From positions 1 through 64,000 of the forward strand of contig NZ_JAUHPV010000009.1 of NCBI RefSeq assembly GCF_030418315.1: a DNA stretch of 64,000 nucleotides, in the 5' to 3' direction. The notes under the pieces were generated by a model that was not told the origin of the DNA, ran no database searches, and saw nothing but the letters and a program-made list of their open reading frames with translations. Below, piece after piece: positions 39,995-49,159 of the stretch. This DNA is from Demequina zhanjiangensis (lineage in GTDB: Bacteria > Actinomycetota > Actinomycetes > Actinomycetales > Demequinaceae). Position numbers and translations under genes: made by a program. Positions within the stretch are counted from its first letter, which is position 1. Every line of letters starts with the position of its first letter.

Positions 39995-40740
39995 ACGCCC
40001 GGCTGACCGCGGCCACTGCACGCCGCGTCCTCCTGCAGCTCCGCGCCGACAAGCGCACGATCGCGATGCTGATCGTGCTCCCGATGCTCCTGCTCACCCT
40101 GCTGTGGTGGCTCTTCGGCGACACCATCGACCCGATGACGCAGGCCCCCATGTTCGACCCGCTGGGCGCACGGCTCATGGGCCTGTTCCCCATGCTGCTG
40201 ATGTTCATCATCACCTCGGTCGCCACGCTCCGGGAGCGCACGTCCGGCACCATGGAGCGCCTCATGGCCTCCCCCATGCGCCGCGGCGACGTGGTGCTCG
40301 GCTACGCGATGGCGTTCGGCCTCGTCGCCGCCGTCCAGGGCACGCTGCTCACCCTCTACTCGGTGTACGTGCTCAGCCTCGACGTGCAAGGGCCAGTGTG
40401 GGCGCTCGTGCTCATCATCGTGCTCGACGCCCTGCTGGGCACCGCGCTCGGCCTCGCCGCCTCGTCGCTCGCACGGACCGAGTTCCAGGCCGTCCAGATG
40501 ATGCCCGTGGTCCTGCTGCCGCAGCTGCTGATCGCGGGCCTCTTCATGGCTCGCGAGGACATGCCCGACGTCCTCTACTGGATCTCCACCGTGCTGCCGC
40601 TCAGCTACGCGATCGACGCGATCAACGACATCCTCGCCGACAACGCCGCGGGCATCTGGCCCGAGGTGCTGATCCTGATCGGCTTCATCGCCGGCTCGCT
40701 GATCCTGGGAGTGACGACGCTGCGTCGCCGCACCCCCTGA
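39991..40740 (+). CDS. ABC-2 type exporter permease (DrrB-like)
   Basis: A 249-residue permease with six predicted membrane helices and the ABC-2 core: the cytoplasmic stretch SVATLRERTSGTMERLMASPMRRGDVVLGY and the late ARTEFQAVQMMPVVLLPQLLIAG. Proteins of this type export antibiotics or lipids. It is coupled to the ATPase by a 4-bp overlap and followed by a terminator. Confidence 0.93.
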   Translation: MNARLTAATARRVLLQLRADKRTIAMLIVLPMLLLTLLWWLFGDTIDPMTQAPMFDPLGARLMGLFPMLLMFIITSVATLRERTSGTMERLMASPMRRGDVVLGYAMAFGLVAAVQGTLLTLYSVYVLSLDVQGPVWALVLIIVLDALLGTALGLAASSLARTEFQAVQMMPVVLLPQLLIAGLFMAREDMPDVLYWISTVLPLSYAIDAINDILADNAAGIWPEVLILIGFIAGSLILGVTTLRRRTP

Positions 40741-40756
40741 CCAACCCCCACCCCAA

Positions 40757-40786
40757 GCCCGTCCCGCAACCCCCGGCGGGACGGGC
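40757..40786 (+). terminator. Terminator of the tetR-regulated exporter operon
   Basis: GCCCGTCCCGC and GCGGGACGGGC form a perfect 11-bp stem with an 8-nt loop, 16 nt after the permease stop, followed by CTTGTGG. Confidence 0.75.
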
Positions 40787-40841
40787 CTTGTGGCGTCCGG
40801 AGCAGCTCGCGGGCCGCACGCCCCTCGTCAGGCATCGCCGA

Positions 40842-40847
40842 TAGCCT
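40842..40847 (+). promoter_or_regulatory. -10 box for leaderless proC mRNA
   Basis: TAGCCT ends 6 nt before the proC ATG; no ribosome site is present. Confidence 0.45.
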
Positions 40848-40853
40848 TGACGC

Positions 40854-41687
40854 ATGAGCGAGACGACCTTCCCCCGCGTCGCCGTCCTGGGCGGCGCCGG
40901 CACCATCGGCACCACTGTGATCGGCGCGATGCGAGGCGCGGGCTGGCCCGCTGATCGCATCGTGGCAGCCGGCCGTTCCGGCGACAGCCTCGACGCCGTC
41001 GCGGAGCAGTACGGCGTGGAGACCTCCACCGACGCCACGGCGGCAGTCCTCGGGGCCGACGTGGTGGTCACCTCGGTCAAGCCGCAGGACATGCGTGCGC
41101 TGCTCGCGCAGATCGCGCCCACCCTCCCGGCCGACGCACTGGTCCTCACCCCCGCCGCGGCGCTTCCCGCGTCGTTCTACGAGTCCCTGCTGGCCGACGG
41201 CGTCGCCGTGGTCCGCGCGATGCCCAACACGCCCGCACGCCTGGGCAAGGGCGCGATCTCCATCTCGCCGGGAACCCACGCGACCGACGCGCACATGGAT
41301 CTGTCCGAGCGGATCCTGAGCGGCGCGGGACTGGTGGTCCGCGTGCCCGAGGAGCAGATCGACGGGGTGTCCGTCGTCTCCGGCTCCGGCCCCGCGTTCT
41401 TCTACGCCGTCGCCGAGGCCATGGCGGCCGCAGGCATGGCGAACGGGCTCGACAAGGAGCTCGCCGAGGCGCTCGCCGCGCAGACCCTGATCGGTGCGGG
41501 TGCACTGCTCGAGGAGTCGGGCGAGACCCCGGCCGAGCTGCGCGCGAAGGTCAGCTCCAAGGGCGGCACCACGCTCGCCGCGCTCGCCGCCATGGAGGCC
41601 GCAGGGCTTCAGGGCGTGTTCTCCGCGGGCGCCAACGCCGCGATCGCACGCGCGAAGGTGCTGGGCGAGGAGCTTCAGCAGGGCTGA
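40854..41687 (+). CDS. proC: Pyrroline-5-carboxylate reductase
   Basis: Last step of proline synthesis, reducing pyrroline-5-carboxylate with NAD(P)H. The 277-residue protein has the nucleotide loop VLGGAGTIGTTVI, the SVKPQDM motif, RAMPNTPARLGKG and VSGSGPAFFYAVAEAM, and the family signature near residue 225 (LRAKVSSKGGTTLAALAAME). The signature usually reads SPGGTT; Lys replaces Pro here. The first loop is also slightly unusual, with Ala where Gly is commoner. Probably functional. Confidence 0.93.
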   Translation: MSETTFPRVAVLGGAGTIGTTVIGAMRGAGWPADRIVAAGRSGDSLDAVAEQYGVETSTDATAAVLGADVVVTSVKPQDMRALLAQIAPTLPADALVLTPAAALPASFYESLLADGVAVVRAMPNTPARLGKGAISISPGTHATDAHMDLSERILSGAGLVVRVPEEQIDGVSVVSGSGPAFFYAVAEAMAAAGMANGLDKELAEALAAQTLIGAGALLEESGETPAELRAKVSSKGGTTLAALAAMEAAGLQGVFSAGANAAIARAKVLGEELQQG

Positions 41688-41738
41688 CGCGCACTCGCCG
41701 GTACGGGCGCACGCTCACCGGCGCGCACGCGGGCACCC

Positions 41739-42167
41739 TCACCAGGGTGACGGGCGAGCCTCGTCGCGCTCAGCGTCGTCCGGCAGGTGGGGAAGCTCGC
41801 CGCCATCGGCGCGAATGCACAGCCACCGCAGCTCGCTCGGGCTCTCCGGAAGGCAGCGCCACGTGCGCCACACGCCCTGGCCTACGCGGATGCAGGTCCC
41901 CGCGCGCACGTCGACCACCTGGTCGTCGAGACCCATCTGACCCTCGCCGCCCAGGAACACGTACAGCTCCTCGTCCGATGCGTGCGTGTGCCAGTACCCG
42001 GCCTCCTCGCCCGGGACCAGGGCGTTCGCCGTCATGCCGATGAACTGCATCGGCAGCTCGTGGTCCACCACTCGCCGTCCCTCGCGGGACCGGTCCGGCA
42101 CGAAGCCGCCGTAGTGTGCGCGCCAGTCGTCGAGGGCGCCGAGCTCTGTCACCTGGTAGTCGCTCAT
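41739..42167 (-). CDS. Cupin-domain protein
   Basis: A 142-residue single-domain beta-barrel protein with a clear cupin motif 1 (YWHTHASDEELYVFLGGEGQM, two His and a Glu for metal binding) and a weaker motif 2 around RAGTCIRVGQGVWRTWRCLP. The substrate is unknown. Its stop codon lies in a small dyad (CACCCT-CACC-AGGGTG). It is a single gene converging on proC. CAGGAT 6 nt before the ATG may be a leaderless -10 box. Confidence 0.85.
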   Translation of the reverse strand: MSDYQVTELGALDDWRAHYGGFVPDRSREGRRVVDHELPMQFIGMTANALVPGEEAGYWHTHASDEELYVFLGGEGQMGLDDQVVDVRAGTCIRVGQGVWRTWRCLPESPSELRWLCIRADGGELPHLPDDAERDEARPSPW

Positions 42168-42244
42168 GCGCCCATCCTGTCATCGACCTGCGAGGCCGCT
42201 CGGGTCCACGGCGCTGTCACCGGCACCAGTCGCAAGACGGGGCC

Positions 42245-42820
42245 TCAGCCGTCCAGCTCGGACATGAACTCGCTCACTCGCTCGTACATGTCGTGCGACG
42301 CGACGTCGTCGTACTCATGCCAGCCCTCGAAGCCGAACAGGTGGCCGTCGCCGGGATGCACGAACTCCTCGCACGCGTCCCCCGCGAGCGTGAGGAACGC
42401 GGCGTTGTCATCGGCATCCACCCAGGGATCACGCTCGGCGTAGTGGAGTTGCGCGACAAGGTCCGCCGGCCACTCGTCGATCTCGAACCATGCCGGTGAG
42501 ATCGCCCCGTGCATGACGACGAGTCCCGTCGCGTCGGGCTCGGTGAGCGCGAGGATCTCCGCGACCGCACCGCCGAGCGAGAATCCGGCGTAGACCCGCG
42601 GTCCGTCGAGCGCGGCGGTGAGCGCCCGGGCGCGCGCGATCCAATGCTCCATGCCTTCGGAGTCCACGTGATCGACGGCGGTCTCCAGATCGCCGAAGGT
42701 GCGTCCGTCGAACAGGTCAGGGGTGTGGACGTCGTGGCCGTCGGCGCTCAGGATCTCGGCCCACTGCTGCACGTGACGTGTGAGGCCGAGCGCGGAATGC
42801 ACAAGGACGATCTGGGTCAT
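42245..42820 (-). CDS. Dienelactone hydrolase-family protein
   Basis: A 191-residue alpha/beta hydrolase. Strand one is QIVLVHSALGL, the nucleophile elbow GFSLGG has serine where classical dienelactone hydrolase has cysteine, and the histidine is in HPGDGHLFGFEGW. The acidic residue is probably in AERDPWVDADD. GGAGG precedes the ATG at 42820. A paralogue with the same layout lies 2.6 kb away at 45383-45955. The substrate is unknown. Confidence 0.88.
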   Translation of the reverse strand: MTQIVLVHSALGLTRHVQQWAEILSADGHDVHTPDLFDGRTFGDLETAVDHVDSEGMEHWIARARALTAALDGPRVYAGFSLGGAVAEILALTEPDATGLVVMHGAISPAWFEIDEWPADLVAQLHYAERDPWVDADDNAAFLTLAGDACEEFVHPGDGHLFGFEGWHEYDDVASHDMYERVSEFMSELDG

Positions 42821-43040
42821 GGGCACCTCCCCGGGGAACACGGTTCACAGTAGGCGACGAGCGCTCACCGAGCACCTGGAACCGAGTTGACTCACTGACC
42901 GCATACCCCCACCGGAATACCGGTTCACTTCTCCACCGTCGGTGTGAACGCTTGACTTGGACGCTTTTGAGGACAAGTGTGAAAGTGGCGCGCGATGGGG
43001 GCTCGCCAAGGCCACACACACCGCTCCAAGGGGGAGAGAC

Positions 43041-43985
43041 GTGTCGACGCATGTCGTCCTGGGCACCGGATCCGTCGGCGCCCCGCTTGCTCGCGAGCTC
43101 GCGCATCGCGGCCACAAGGTCGTCTGCATCAACCGGTCGGGTTCGCGCACGGGCCTGCCCGCGTCGGCGGAGCAGCGTGTGGGGGACATCTCCGATCCGG
43201 GCTTCGCGGCGGAGGCGCTTCGCGATGCGGACGTGGCCTATCAGTTGGCGCAGCCGCCGTATCACCGATGGCCCCAGGAGTTCCCGGCGCTCCAGGAGAC
43301 GATCCTCAAGGCGGCCGAAGCCAACGGGACGCGGCTCGTGATCGGCGACAACCTGTACTGCTACGGCATGGTGGAGGGCCCGATCTCGGACTCGACCCCT
43401 GAGCACCCGGTGAGCACCAAGGGGGCGCTTCGCAAGTCGATGGCACAGGACGCGTTGGCGGCGCATGACCAGGGGCGCGTCCAGGTGGCCCTGACGCGCC
43501 CCTCGAACTACTTCGGCGGGGACTATGGGCTCACGCGGGAGCTGCTCGCCAGGCCCGCGATGGAGGGGCGGCGGATGGCGGTGCTCGGGCGGCTCGACCA
43601 GCCTCACGCATTCGCCTACGTGCCCGACGTCGCTCGTGCCATGGCAGATGTCGGCACCTCCGAGGATGGCTGGGGACGCTCGTGGGTCCTGCCCGCGATG
43701 GCGCCCCTCACGCAGGGCGAGCTGTGCGCGCGACTGTGGGCGGAGGCGGGACGGGACAGCCGCCCTCGCGTCGCGGCGCTGCGCGGGCTCACGATGCGGA
43801 TGGTCGGCCTCTTCGCGCCACGCGTGAGGGAGAGCGTGGAGATGCTCTACGAGATGGAGCGGCCCTTCCTGGTGAACGCATCCGAGTTCGAGGAGAGGTT
43901 CGGCTGGACGGCGACGGGCCTTGACGACGCTGTGCGGCAGACGATGCGCGACTCACGTCCTCACGAGATCGTCGCATCCACCTAG
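43041..43985 (+). CDS. NAD(P)-binding epimerase/dehydratase-like protein
   Basis: A 314-residue extended short-chain dehydrogenase-like protein. It has the glycine motif VVLGTGSVGAPLARELAHRG and NRSG after the second strand, which suggests NADP. The usual YxxxK is not clear; NLYCYGMVEGPI marks the active-site region. It resembles NAD-dependent epimerases annotated only by fold. GTG at 43041 follows GGGGGAGAG. The frame is open 28 codons further upstream but without a good start. A possible promoter, TTGACT at 42952, lies upstream with two GTGTGAA words 35 bp apart. Confidence 0.82.
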   Translation: MSTHVVLGTGSVGAPLARELAHRGHKVVCINRSGSRTGLPASAEQRVGDISDPGFAAEALRDADVAYQLAQPPYHRWPQEFPALQETILKAAEANGTRLVIGDNLYCYGMVEGPISDSTPEHPVSTKGALRKSMAQDALAAHDQGRVQVALTRPSNYFGGDYGLTRELLARPAMEGRRMAVLGRLDQPHAFAYVPDVARAMADVGTSEDGWGRSWVLPAMAPLTQGELCARLWAEAGRDSRPRVAALRGLTMRMVGLFAPRVRESVEMLYEMERPFLVNASEFEERFGWTATGLDDAVRQTMRDSRPHEIVAST

Positions 43986-44098
43986 CGGCTGAGGCGGGGG
44001 CCTCGCGGCGGCCCTGGCGGATGTGGCTCACCACCGCTACTCTCGATACCCACCCGGGTACCCCGGGATTGCACGATGAGGTGCAGAAGGAGGCTGAC

Positions 44099-45376
44099 AT
44101 GACCTCGTGGCGGATCCGCGACGCGCATGCGGAGGACCTGGAAGACGTGGTGCGGCTGTGGGAGCGGTCCCGCGCGGCAGGCGTGGAGCCCGTCTACGCC
44201 CTCGCCGAGGTGCTCACCTCGGCCCAGGAGGACATCGCCGTCGTCGCCTCGCTCGGCGAGGAGATCGTCGGCGCCGCAGTCGGCCGCCGTGCGCACAACC
44301 AGGCGTGGGTGGTCTTCCACGCAGTGGACGAGCAATGGCACGGTCACGGCATCGGCGCGGGCCTGCTGGGTGCGCTTGAGTCTCGCGTGGCCGAGCACGG
44401 GGTCACGATGCTGTCCGCCCTGGTTCCCGCCGAGCAGGACTACCTCGACGCCTACAGGGACGCCGGCTTCGGCGAGAAGAAGGCGGTGCGCTACCTGGAG
44501 CGTCGGCTGCCCGTGCAGCGAGAGGAACGAGGCCCGCTCGCCGAGCTGGGCGGTCGCGTGCTGCCTCGAGGGCTGTGGGACGCCGTAGGCGGCATGCGCC
44601 ATGAGAAGGAGCTCCTGGAGAAGCGGCTCGTCCTCCCCCTCGCGCAACCCGACCTGGCGGACAGGTTCGGCGTGGACCCGCCGCGCGCAGTCGTGCTGTT
44701 CGGCCCTCCCGGCACCGGGAAGACGACGTTCGCCAAGGCGGTCGCGTCGCGGCTCGAGTGGTCCTTCGTCGAGGTCTTCCCGTCACGCCTGGCCGCCGAC
44801 CCCAAGGGGCTCGCGGGAGCGCTGCGCGAGACGTTCACCCAGATCGACGAGCTGGAGCATGCCGTCGTGCTGATCGACGAGGTCGAGGAGATCGCCTCGC
44901 ATCGCCGCGGCGATCCCCCGTCACCCCTCCAGGGCGTGACGAACGAGCTGCTCAAGATCATCCCTGCGTTCCGCGAGCGTCCGGACCGGCTGCTCGTCTG
45001 CGCCACGAACTTCATCCGCTCGCTCGACTCGGCGTTCCTGCGGCACGGACGATTCGACTACGTGATCCCGATCGGTCTGCCCGACGGTGAGGCGCGCGCC
45101 GCGATCTGGGAGCGCTTCATCCCGCCTGCCGCCGGCGACGTGGACCTTCCCGCGCTTGTGGCAGCGTCGGACGGCTTCACTCCCGCGGACATCGAGTTCG
45201 CCGCTCGCAGAGCATCGCAGTCCGCGCTGGAGAAGGCGGTGGGCCCGGAGGCCGGCACCGCGGCAGGGCCGACCACCACCGACTATCTCGAGGCGATCGG
45301 GTCGACCCGCGCCACGGTCGCTCCGGAGGTCGTCGCCGAGTTCCAGGAGGACATCGAGTCGGTGGCGCGACTCTAG
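44099..45376 (+). CDS. GNAT acetyltransferase fused to an AAA+ ATPase
   Basis: A 425-residue fusion. Residues 1-140 form a GNAT fold with the acetyl-CoA loop in HGHGIGAGLLGALESRV (about 81-97). Residues 165-400 form a classic AAA ATPase of the FtsH/Vps4/p97 clade: Walker A GPPGTGKTT (about 202), Walker B VVLIDEVEEIA (about 257), sensor 1 CATN, and arginine finger RHGRFDY (about 315), then a small lid domain. There is no protease domain and no membrane segment. AGAAGGAGG precedes the ATG. No partner gene is obvious nearby. Acetylation coupled to remodelling is a guess. Confidence 0.9.
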   Translation: MTSWRIRDAHAEDLEDVVRLWERSRAAGVEPVYALAEVLTSAQEDIAVVASLGEEIVGAAVGRRAHNQAWVVFHAVDEQWHGHGIGAGLLGALESRVAEHGVTMLSALVPAEQDYLDAYRDAGFGEKKAVRYLERRLPVQREERGPLAELGGRVLPRGLWDAVGGMRHEKELLEKRLVLPLAQPDLADRFGVDPPRAVVLFGPPGTGKTTFAKAVASRLEWSFVEVFPSRLAADPKGLAGALRETFTQIDELEHAVVLIDEVEEIASHRRGDPPSPLQGVTNELLKIIPAFRERPDRLLVCATNFIRSLDSAFLRHGRFDYVIPIGLPDGEARAAIWERFIPPAAGDVDLPALVAASDGFTPADIEFAARRASQSALEKAVGPEAGTAAGPTTTDYLEAIGSTRATVAPEVVAEFQEDIESVARL

Positions 45377-45382
45377 GGCGCG

Positions 45383-45955
45383 CTACATGGAGGCGAGGAA
45401 GGCCAGCACGCGCTCGTGCATGAGCGCCGCCTGATACGAGTCGTAGTCCGGTGACTCCTCGAAGCCGAAGAGGTGGCCGGCTCCGTCGTACTTGAACTCC
45501 TCGAGAGCGTCGTCGGGCGCCATCCTCACGAAGGCCTGCACCTCCTCCGGCTCGCACCACGGGTCGTCGACGGCGTAGTGGAGCTGCCCGATGAGCCGCT
45601 CGCCCCACGCCGCGTCGAGGATCGACGACGGCGGCAGCGCGCCGTGCATGAGCACGACGCCGCGCGCGGCCGGGTCGGTCAGCGCCAGGATCTGGGCCAC
45701 GGCCGCGCCGAGCGAGAACCCTACGTAGACGGGCATGCCTTCAAGGCCCTGCAGCTCGTCGCGCGCGATCGAGACGTATGCTGCCATCTCCCCGGAGTCT
45801 GCGCGCTCGACGCCTTCGGCCAGGTCGGTGTAGACGTCTCCGCCGTAGAGGTCGGGGGTGGCGACGTCGTGACCCTCGTCGCGCATCTCGTCGGCCCAGC
45901 GGAGGACGGTGTCGGTGAGGCCGAGCGCCGAGTGGACCAGGATGATCGCAGCCAT
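45383..45955 (-). CDS. Dienelactone hydrolase-family protein (paralogue)
   Basis: A 190-residue alpha/beta hydrolase closely related to the product of 42245-42820. It has IILVHSALGLTDTV, the elbow GFSLGAA with serine as nucleophile, the acidic region VDDPWCEPEE and the histidine in YDGAGHLFGFEESPDY. Whether the two paralogues differ in substrate cannot be told. AAGGAAGG precedes the ATG. It converges on the GNAT-AAA+ gene with 6 bp between stops. Confidence 0.88.
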   Translation of the reverse strand: MAAIILVHSALGLTDTVLRWADEMRDEGHDVATPDLYGGDVYTDLAEGVERADSGEMAAYVSIARDELQGLEGMPVYVGFSLGAAVAQILALTDPAARGVVLMHGALPPSSILDAAWGERLIGQLHYAVDDPWCEPEEVQAFVRMAPDDALEEFKYDGAGHLFGFEESPDYDSYQAALMHERVLAFLASM

Positions 45956-45979
45956 GGGGACTCCCTTCCTTCCACCAAC

Positions 45980-46441
45980 CTACGCGGGTGTGCCCTGGTT
46001 CGCCTGCGGTTCGGCGGGGGACACGAGCATCCAGTGGGTGCCGTACCGGTCGGTGACGGTCGCGTACTCGTCGCCCCAGAACATGCGGGTGGGACCGTAG
46101 GTCTCCACGGCACCTTCGGAGAGGGCGAAGTACAGGTGGTTGAGCTGGTCCACGTCGTCGCAGTTGAGGGTGACCTGGATCGCGTTTCCTGGCTTGACGA
46201 CGCGGCCTCGGCTGACGAGGGCGTCGGAGCCCATCAGCAGGTGCCCTCCGAGGATCGGGATGGCGAGGTGCATCACCAGGTCCGCCTCCTCGGGCGGGAC
46301 GGGGCCCTCCCCGTCCTCGGGCGGGATGTCGCCCATCCGCATGATCCGTGCGGGAAGCTGTGCGCCGAAGACCGAGGCGTAGAACGTGAACGCCTCCTCG
46401 CAGGTGCCGTCGAAGGTGAGGTAGGTGCTGACGCTCGCCAT
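45980..46441 (-). CDS. VOC-superfamily (PhnB-like) protein
   Basis: A 153-residue glyoxalase/bleomycin-resistance-fold protein of the PhnB type: STYLTFDGTCEEAFTFYASVFG at the start, the central GGHLLMGSDAL, and DRYGTHWMLVSP at the end. PhnB-like proteins have no established reaction, and the metal residues are incompletely conserved. It sits upstream of the hydrolase paralogue with 24 bp between them, so they are probably co-transcribed. Confidence 0.88.
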   Translation of the reverse strand: MASVSTYLTFDGTCEEAFTFYASVFGAQLPARIMRMGDIPPEDGEGPVPPEEADLVMHLAIPILGGHLLMGSDALVSRGRVVKPGNAIQVTLNCDDVDQLNHLYFALSEGAVETYGPTRMFWGDEYATVTDRYGTHWMLVSPAEPQANQGTPA

Positions 46442-46524
46442 GTGGGTGCCTCTCCGCGGCGCCGCTTCGCGCCCTCGACCTCAGGCTAGTGCGGGGGCGC
46501 AGGGCCCGCGCGGCGGGGACGACG

Positions 46525-46558
46525 GGGCCGCCGCACCCCTCAGCGGATGCGGCGGCCC
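46525..46558 (-). terminator. Terminator of the VTC operon
   Basis: GGGCCGCCGCA and TGCGGCGGCCC form a perfect 11-bp stem with a 12-nt loop, 15 nt after the lipoprotein gene stop. Confidence 0.7.
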
Positions 46559-46573
46559 GGCTCGTGTCGCCTG

Positions 46574-48364
46574 CTAGGACGCGGAGAGCGTGCCCAGCTC
46601 GTCCCCGCCGGAGAGGGTTCCGCCGACGGTGAGCCCGTCGACCGTCTCCCCGCCCGTGACGGTGGCGTCGGCGTAGACCGTGTAGGTCTCGCCGGGGACG
46701 ATCGCCTCGGTCGAGATCACGAGCGACGCCGACGACTTCGTGGTGGTGAAGGATGCGACAAGCTCCCCCTCCGGGTCCACGATCGACAGGACGGTGCCGA
46801 CGGGAACCGTCGAGCCGAAGCTCATCGACAGGTAGCCCTGGTCGCCGCCGCTCGGCGACTGCGCCATGCCTGCGGATCCGGAGGCGGCGAGAGAGCCGCC
46901 CGTGATCTCGAACGTGCCGTTGAAGTCGAGCGCGCCGTTGCCGTTGCCCTCGGGCCCGTTGACGATGACGGTCCCGCCCGTCATCACGACGTTGCCGTTG
47001 GAGTCGAGTCCGTCGCCGTCAGCGTCGAGCACGTAGGTGCCGCCGCTGATGTAGACCTCGACGCCCTCCTGCGCGCTGTCACCGCCCATCGCGGCCGTCG
47101 TGGTGGATGCCGAGGAGATCAGGGCTGCCGTGGAGAAGGACGCAGTCGCGGCGGCCGTGCTCGCGTCCTCGGCGGTGCTCGTGTCGGAGGAGTCGCGACT
47201 GCCCGGGCCGCCGGCGCCTCCCCCAGGGCCTCCGCTCATGCCGCCGCCCATGTCTCCACCCATGCCTCCCATCTCGCCACCGGACCCTGAGCCGTCGGTG
47301 CCGTTGATGCCGTCATCGGAGGAGACGACCGTGACGTCGCCGGCGTCCAGGTAGATGAGGGCGCCCTCGATGCCTTCGTAGGAGTTCGTGATGTCGATCT
47401 CGGTGTCGCCGATGCGGACGAACACGCCCGACGTGAGACCGTCGTCCCCTGCGTCGATCGCGAGGCTGCCGCCATTGATCGTGATCTGGTTCGCGGCGTC
47501 CAGCCCGTCGACACCCGAGGTGATGTCGAAGGTGCCGTCCTCGATCCAGATGACTCCGACGTAGGCCTCGGGCTCGTCGGCGTCGGCCTCGTTGTCGGAC
47601 TTCAGCGCGTCACCGGCTGCGTCGACGGTGACGTCGCCGTCGAGGACGACGAACGAGTCCTTGCCGCGGATTCCGTCGTCCGCGGCGGTGACGTCGTAGG
47701 TGCCGGAGACGATGACGAGCGAGTCCTTGGAGGTGATGCCGTCGTTGCGACCGCCGTCCACGATGAGGGTGCCCTCGCCGGCGAGGAACAGGTCGGCGGT
47801 GGAGAAGATCGCGGCGTTGCCCGTCTCCTCGTCGGTGTCGTCGTACGTGCCGCTGTCGGTCACGGTGCTCGTGGTGCCCGCCTCCGTGTAGAGCACGACG
47901 TTGTCGGCGTCGTCCACCTGGATGGCGGGCGCGTCGACGTTGGCGATCGTCGCATCATCCAAGACCAGGGTGACGTCACCGTCGGCCACGTTCACGACGA
48001 TCTGGCCCTGCGTCAGGGTGCCGGTCAGCACGTAGGTGCCCGCCTCGGTGATCGTGACCATGTCGCCGGAGATGGCGACGCCGTCGCCATCGGAACCGGA
48101 TGCGCCGTCGGCGAGGGTGACGGTGGTCGCGTTGGCGTAGTCGGGGCTCAGGTCCACCTCGGGGAGGTCGAGCTGCTCGTAGCTGGCTTCGCCGTTGGCT
48201 GTGGCCGAGGCGACGGTCTCTGTCGACGACTCGGAGGTCGTGACGTCGGAGGCGGAGTCGGTGCTCTCGGCATCGGCGGCGTCGGAGGTGCATGCGCTGA
48301 GGAGCAGCGCTCCGGTGGTGGCGAGGGTGGCGAAGGCCAGCGCGGGCCTGCGGGACAGCTTCAT
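46574..48364 (-). CDS. Cthe_2159-like carbohydrate-binding lipoprotein
   Basis: A 596-residue secreted lipoprotein. The signal peptide ends with a lipobox (GALLLSAC, Cys about residue 25). The mature protein is an acidic, Asp/Thr/Ser/Gly-rich beta-helix with repeating DGIRGKDS, DGLDAANQ, DGLTSG and EGIEGALIY turns, the pattern of the DUF4353 family represented by the pectin-binding Cthe_2159. A Gly/Met/Ser linker (about residues 360-390) interrupts it. It is the third gene of an operon with DUF4956 and VTC proteins. Probably surface-attached, polysaccharide- or Ca2+-binding. Confidence 0.87.
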   Translation of the reverse strand: MKLSRRPALAFATLATTGALLLSACTSDAADAESTDSASDVTTSESSTETVASATANGEASYEQLDLPEVDLSPDYANATTVTLADGASGSDGDGVAISGDMVTITEAGTYVLTGTLTQGQIVVNVADGDVTLVLDDATIANVDAPAIQVDDADNVVLYTEAGTTSTVTDSGTYDDTDEETGNAAIFSTADLFLAGEGTLIVDGGRNDGITSKDSLVIVSGTYDVTAADDGIRGKDSFVVLDGDVTVDAAGDALKSDNEADADEPEAYVGVIWIEDGTFDITSGVDGLDAANQITINGGSLAIDAGDDGLTSGVFVRIGDTEIDITNSYEGIEGALIYLDAGDVTVVSSDDGINGTDGSGSGGEMGGMGGDMGGGMSGGPGGGAGGPGSRDSSDTSTAEDASTAAATASFSTAALISSASTTTAAMGGDSAQEGVEVYISGGTYVLDADGDGLDSNGNVVMTGGTVIVNGPEGNGNGALDFNGTFEITGGSLAASGSAGMAQSPSGGDQGYLSMSFGSTVPVGTVLSIVDPEGELVASFTTTKSSASLVISTEAIVPGETYTVYADATVTGGETVDGLTVGGTLSGGDELGTLSAS

Positions 48365-48382
48365 GGGGTTGCCTTTCGGGGA

Positions 48383-49159
48383 TCAGCCTGCGAGCGCGGC
48401 GACGCCGTCGACATGACGGCGGAGGGTGCGCGCCCAGCGGTTGGCGGGGAGGTCGGGCCGCAGGGCGGCCATGGAGGTGCAGTACTTGCTGACTCGGGCG
48501 GGACGGATGCCGCGCGCCCAGAGGGCACGGTCGACTTCGCCGGCGTGGCGCTCGACCTTCGTCTCGACGATCAGCCTGTCGTCGTAGGAGACGGAGCGGC
48601 TCTCGGCGTCGCGTGCGGCCACGCCGGAGTCGACCGTCAAGCGGCCGTCGGGCGTGACGAGCGTCGTCCGCCGGTAGGTGGTGGTGAGCGATGGCCGCAG
48701 CGTCGCGCCGAGTCCCGTGAGGCGAGGGAAGCCGTCGACGAAGGCCGCGGCCTCCGGGGTGAGGCGATCGCCCGTCGCCCCCTCCTCGAGGAACATGCGC
48801 GTCTTCACGGTCGATCCCGAGGCGCTGCGCTCCTTGACCTCGATCGCGAGCCCGCCCGTGTCGACGTATCGGCGGGTGCGGACCTTCGTGCGCCGAGGAC
48901 GGCGGTGCGCGGCGTCGCGGTACATGCGGAGGTCCGCGGTGTCGAAGTAGACGGACTCGTAGCGGAAGCTGCGCCGCCCATCGATCTGGAGCACTCGCAA
49001 GGGGAGGTCGAGGGACTCCATGACCTCCGCCCAGCGTGCCGGCTCGACAAGGTACTTGCGGTCGACGCGCGTGAGCATGGCCGCGGTCGCGTCCAGCTCG
49101 TCGAGGGTCACCGGCGGAAGCTGGGCGACGCGCGCCTCCCAGGCGTCGGGCGCCGTCAT
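48383..49159 (-). CDS. VTC-domain polyphosphate polymerase-like protein
   Basis: A 258-residue tunnel-fold protein of the VTC/CYTH kind. Lys and Arg residues that would line the tunnel are visible: LTRVDRKYLVEP at the start, FRYESVYFDT, RRTKVRTRRYVDTG, IEVKERSASGSTVKTRM and the glutamate in IVETKVER near the end, with SKYCTS. In yeast, Vtc4 makes polyphosphate from ATP; bacterial versions usually lie with DUF4956 and are less studied. ATG at 49159 overlaps the DUF4956 stop (ATGA). Confidence 0.9.
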   Translation of the reverse strand: MTAPDAWEARVAQLPPVTLDELDATAAMLTRVDRKYLVEPARWAEVMESLDLPLRVLQIDGRRSFRYESVYFDTADLRMYRDAAHRRPRRTKVRTRRYVDTGGLAIEVKERSASGSTVKTRMFLEEGATGDRLTPEAAAFVDGFPRLTGLGATLRPSLTTTYRRTTLVTPDGRLTVDSGVAARDAESRSVSYDDRLIVETKVERHAGEVDRALWARGIRPARVSKYCTSMAALRPDLPANRWARTLRRHVDGVAALAG

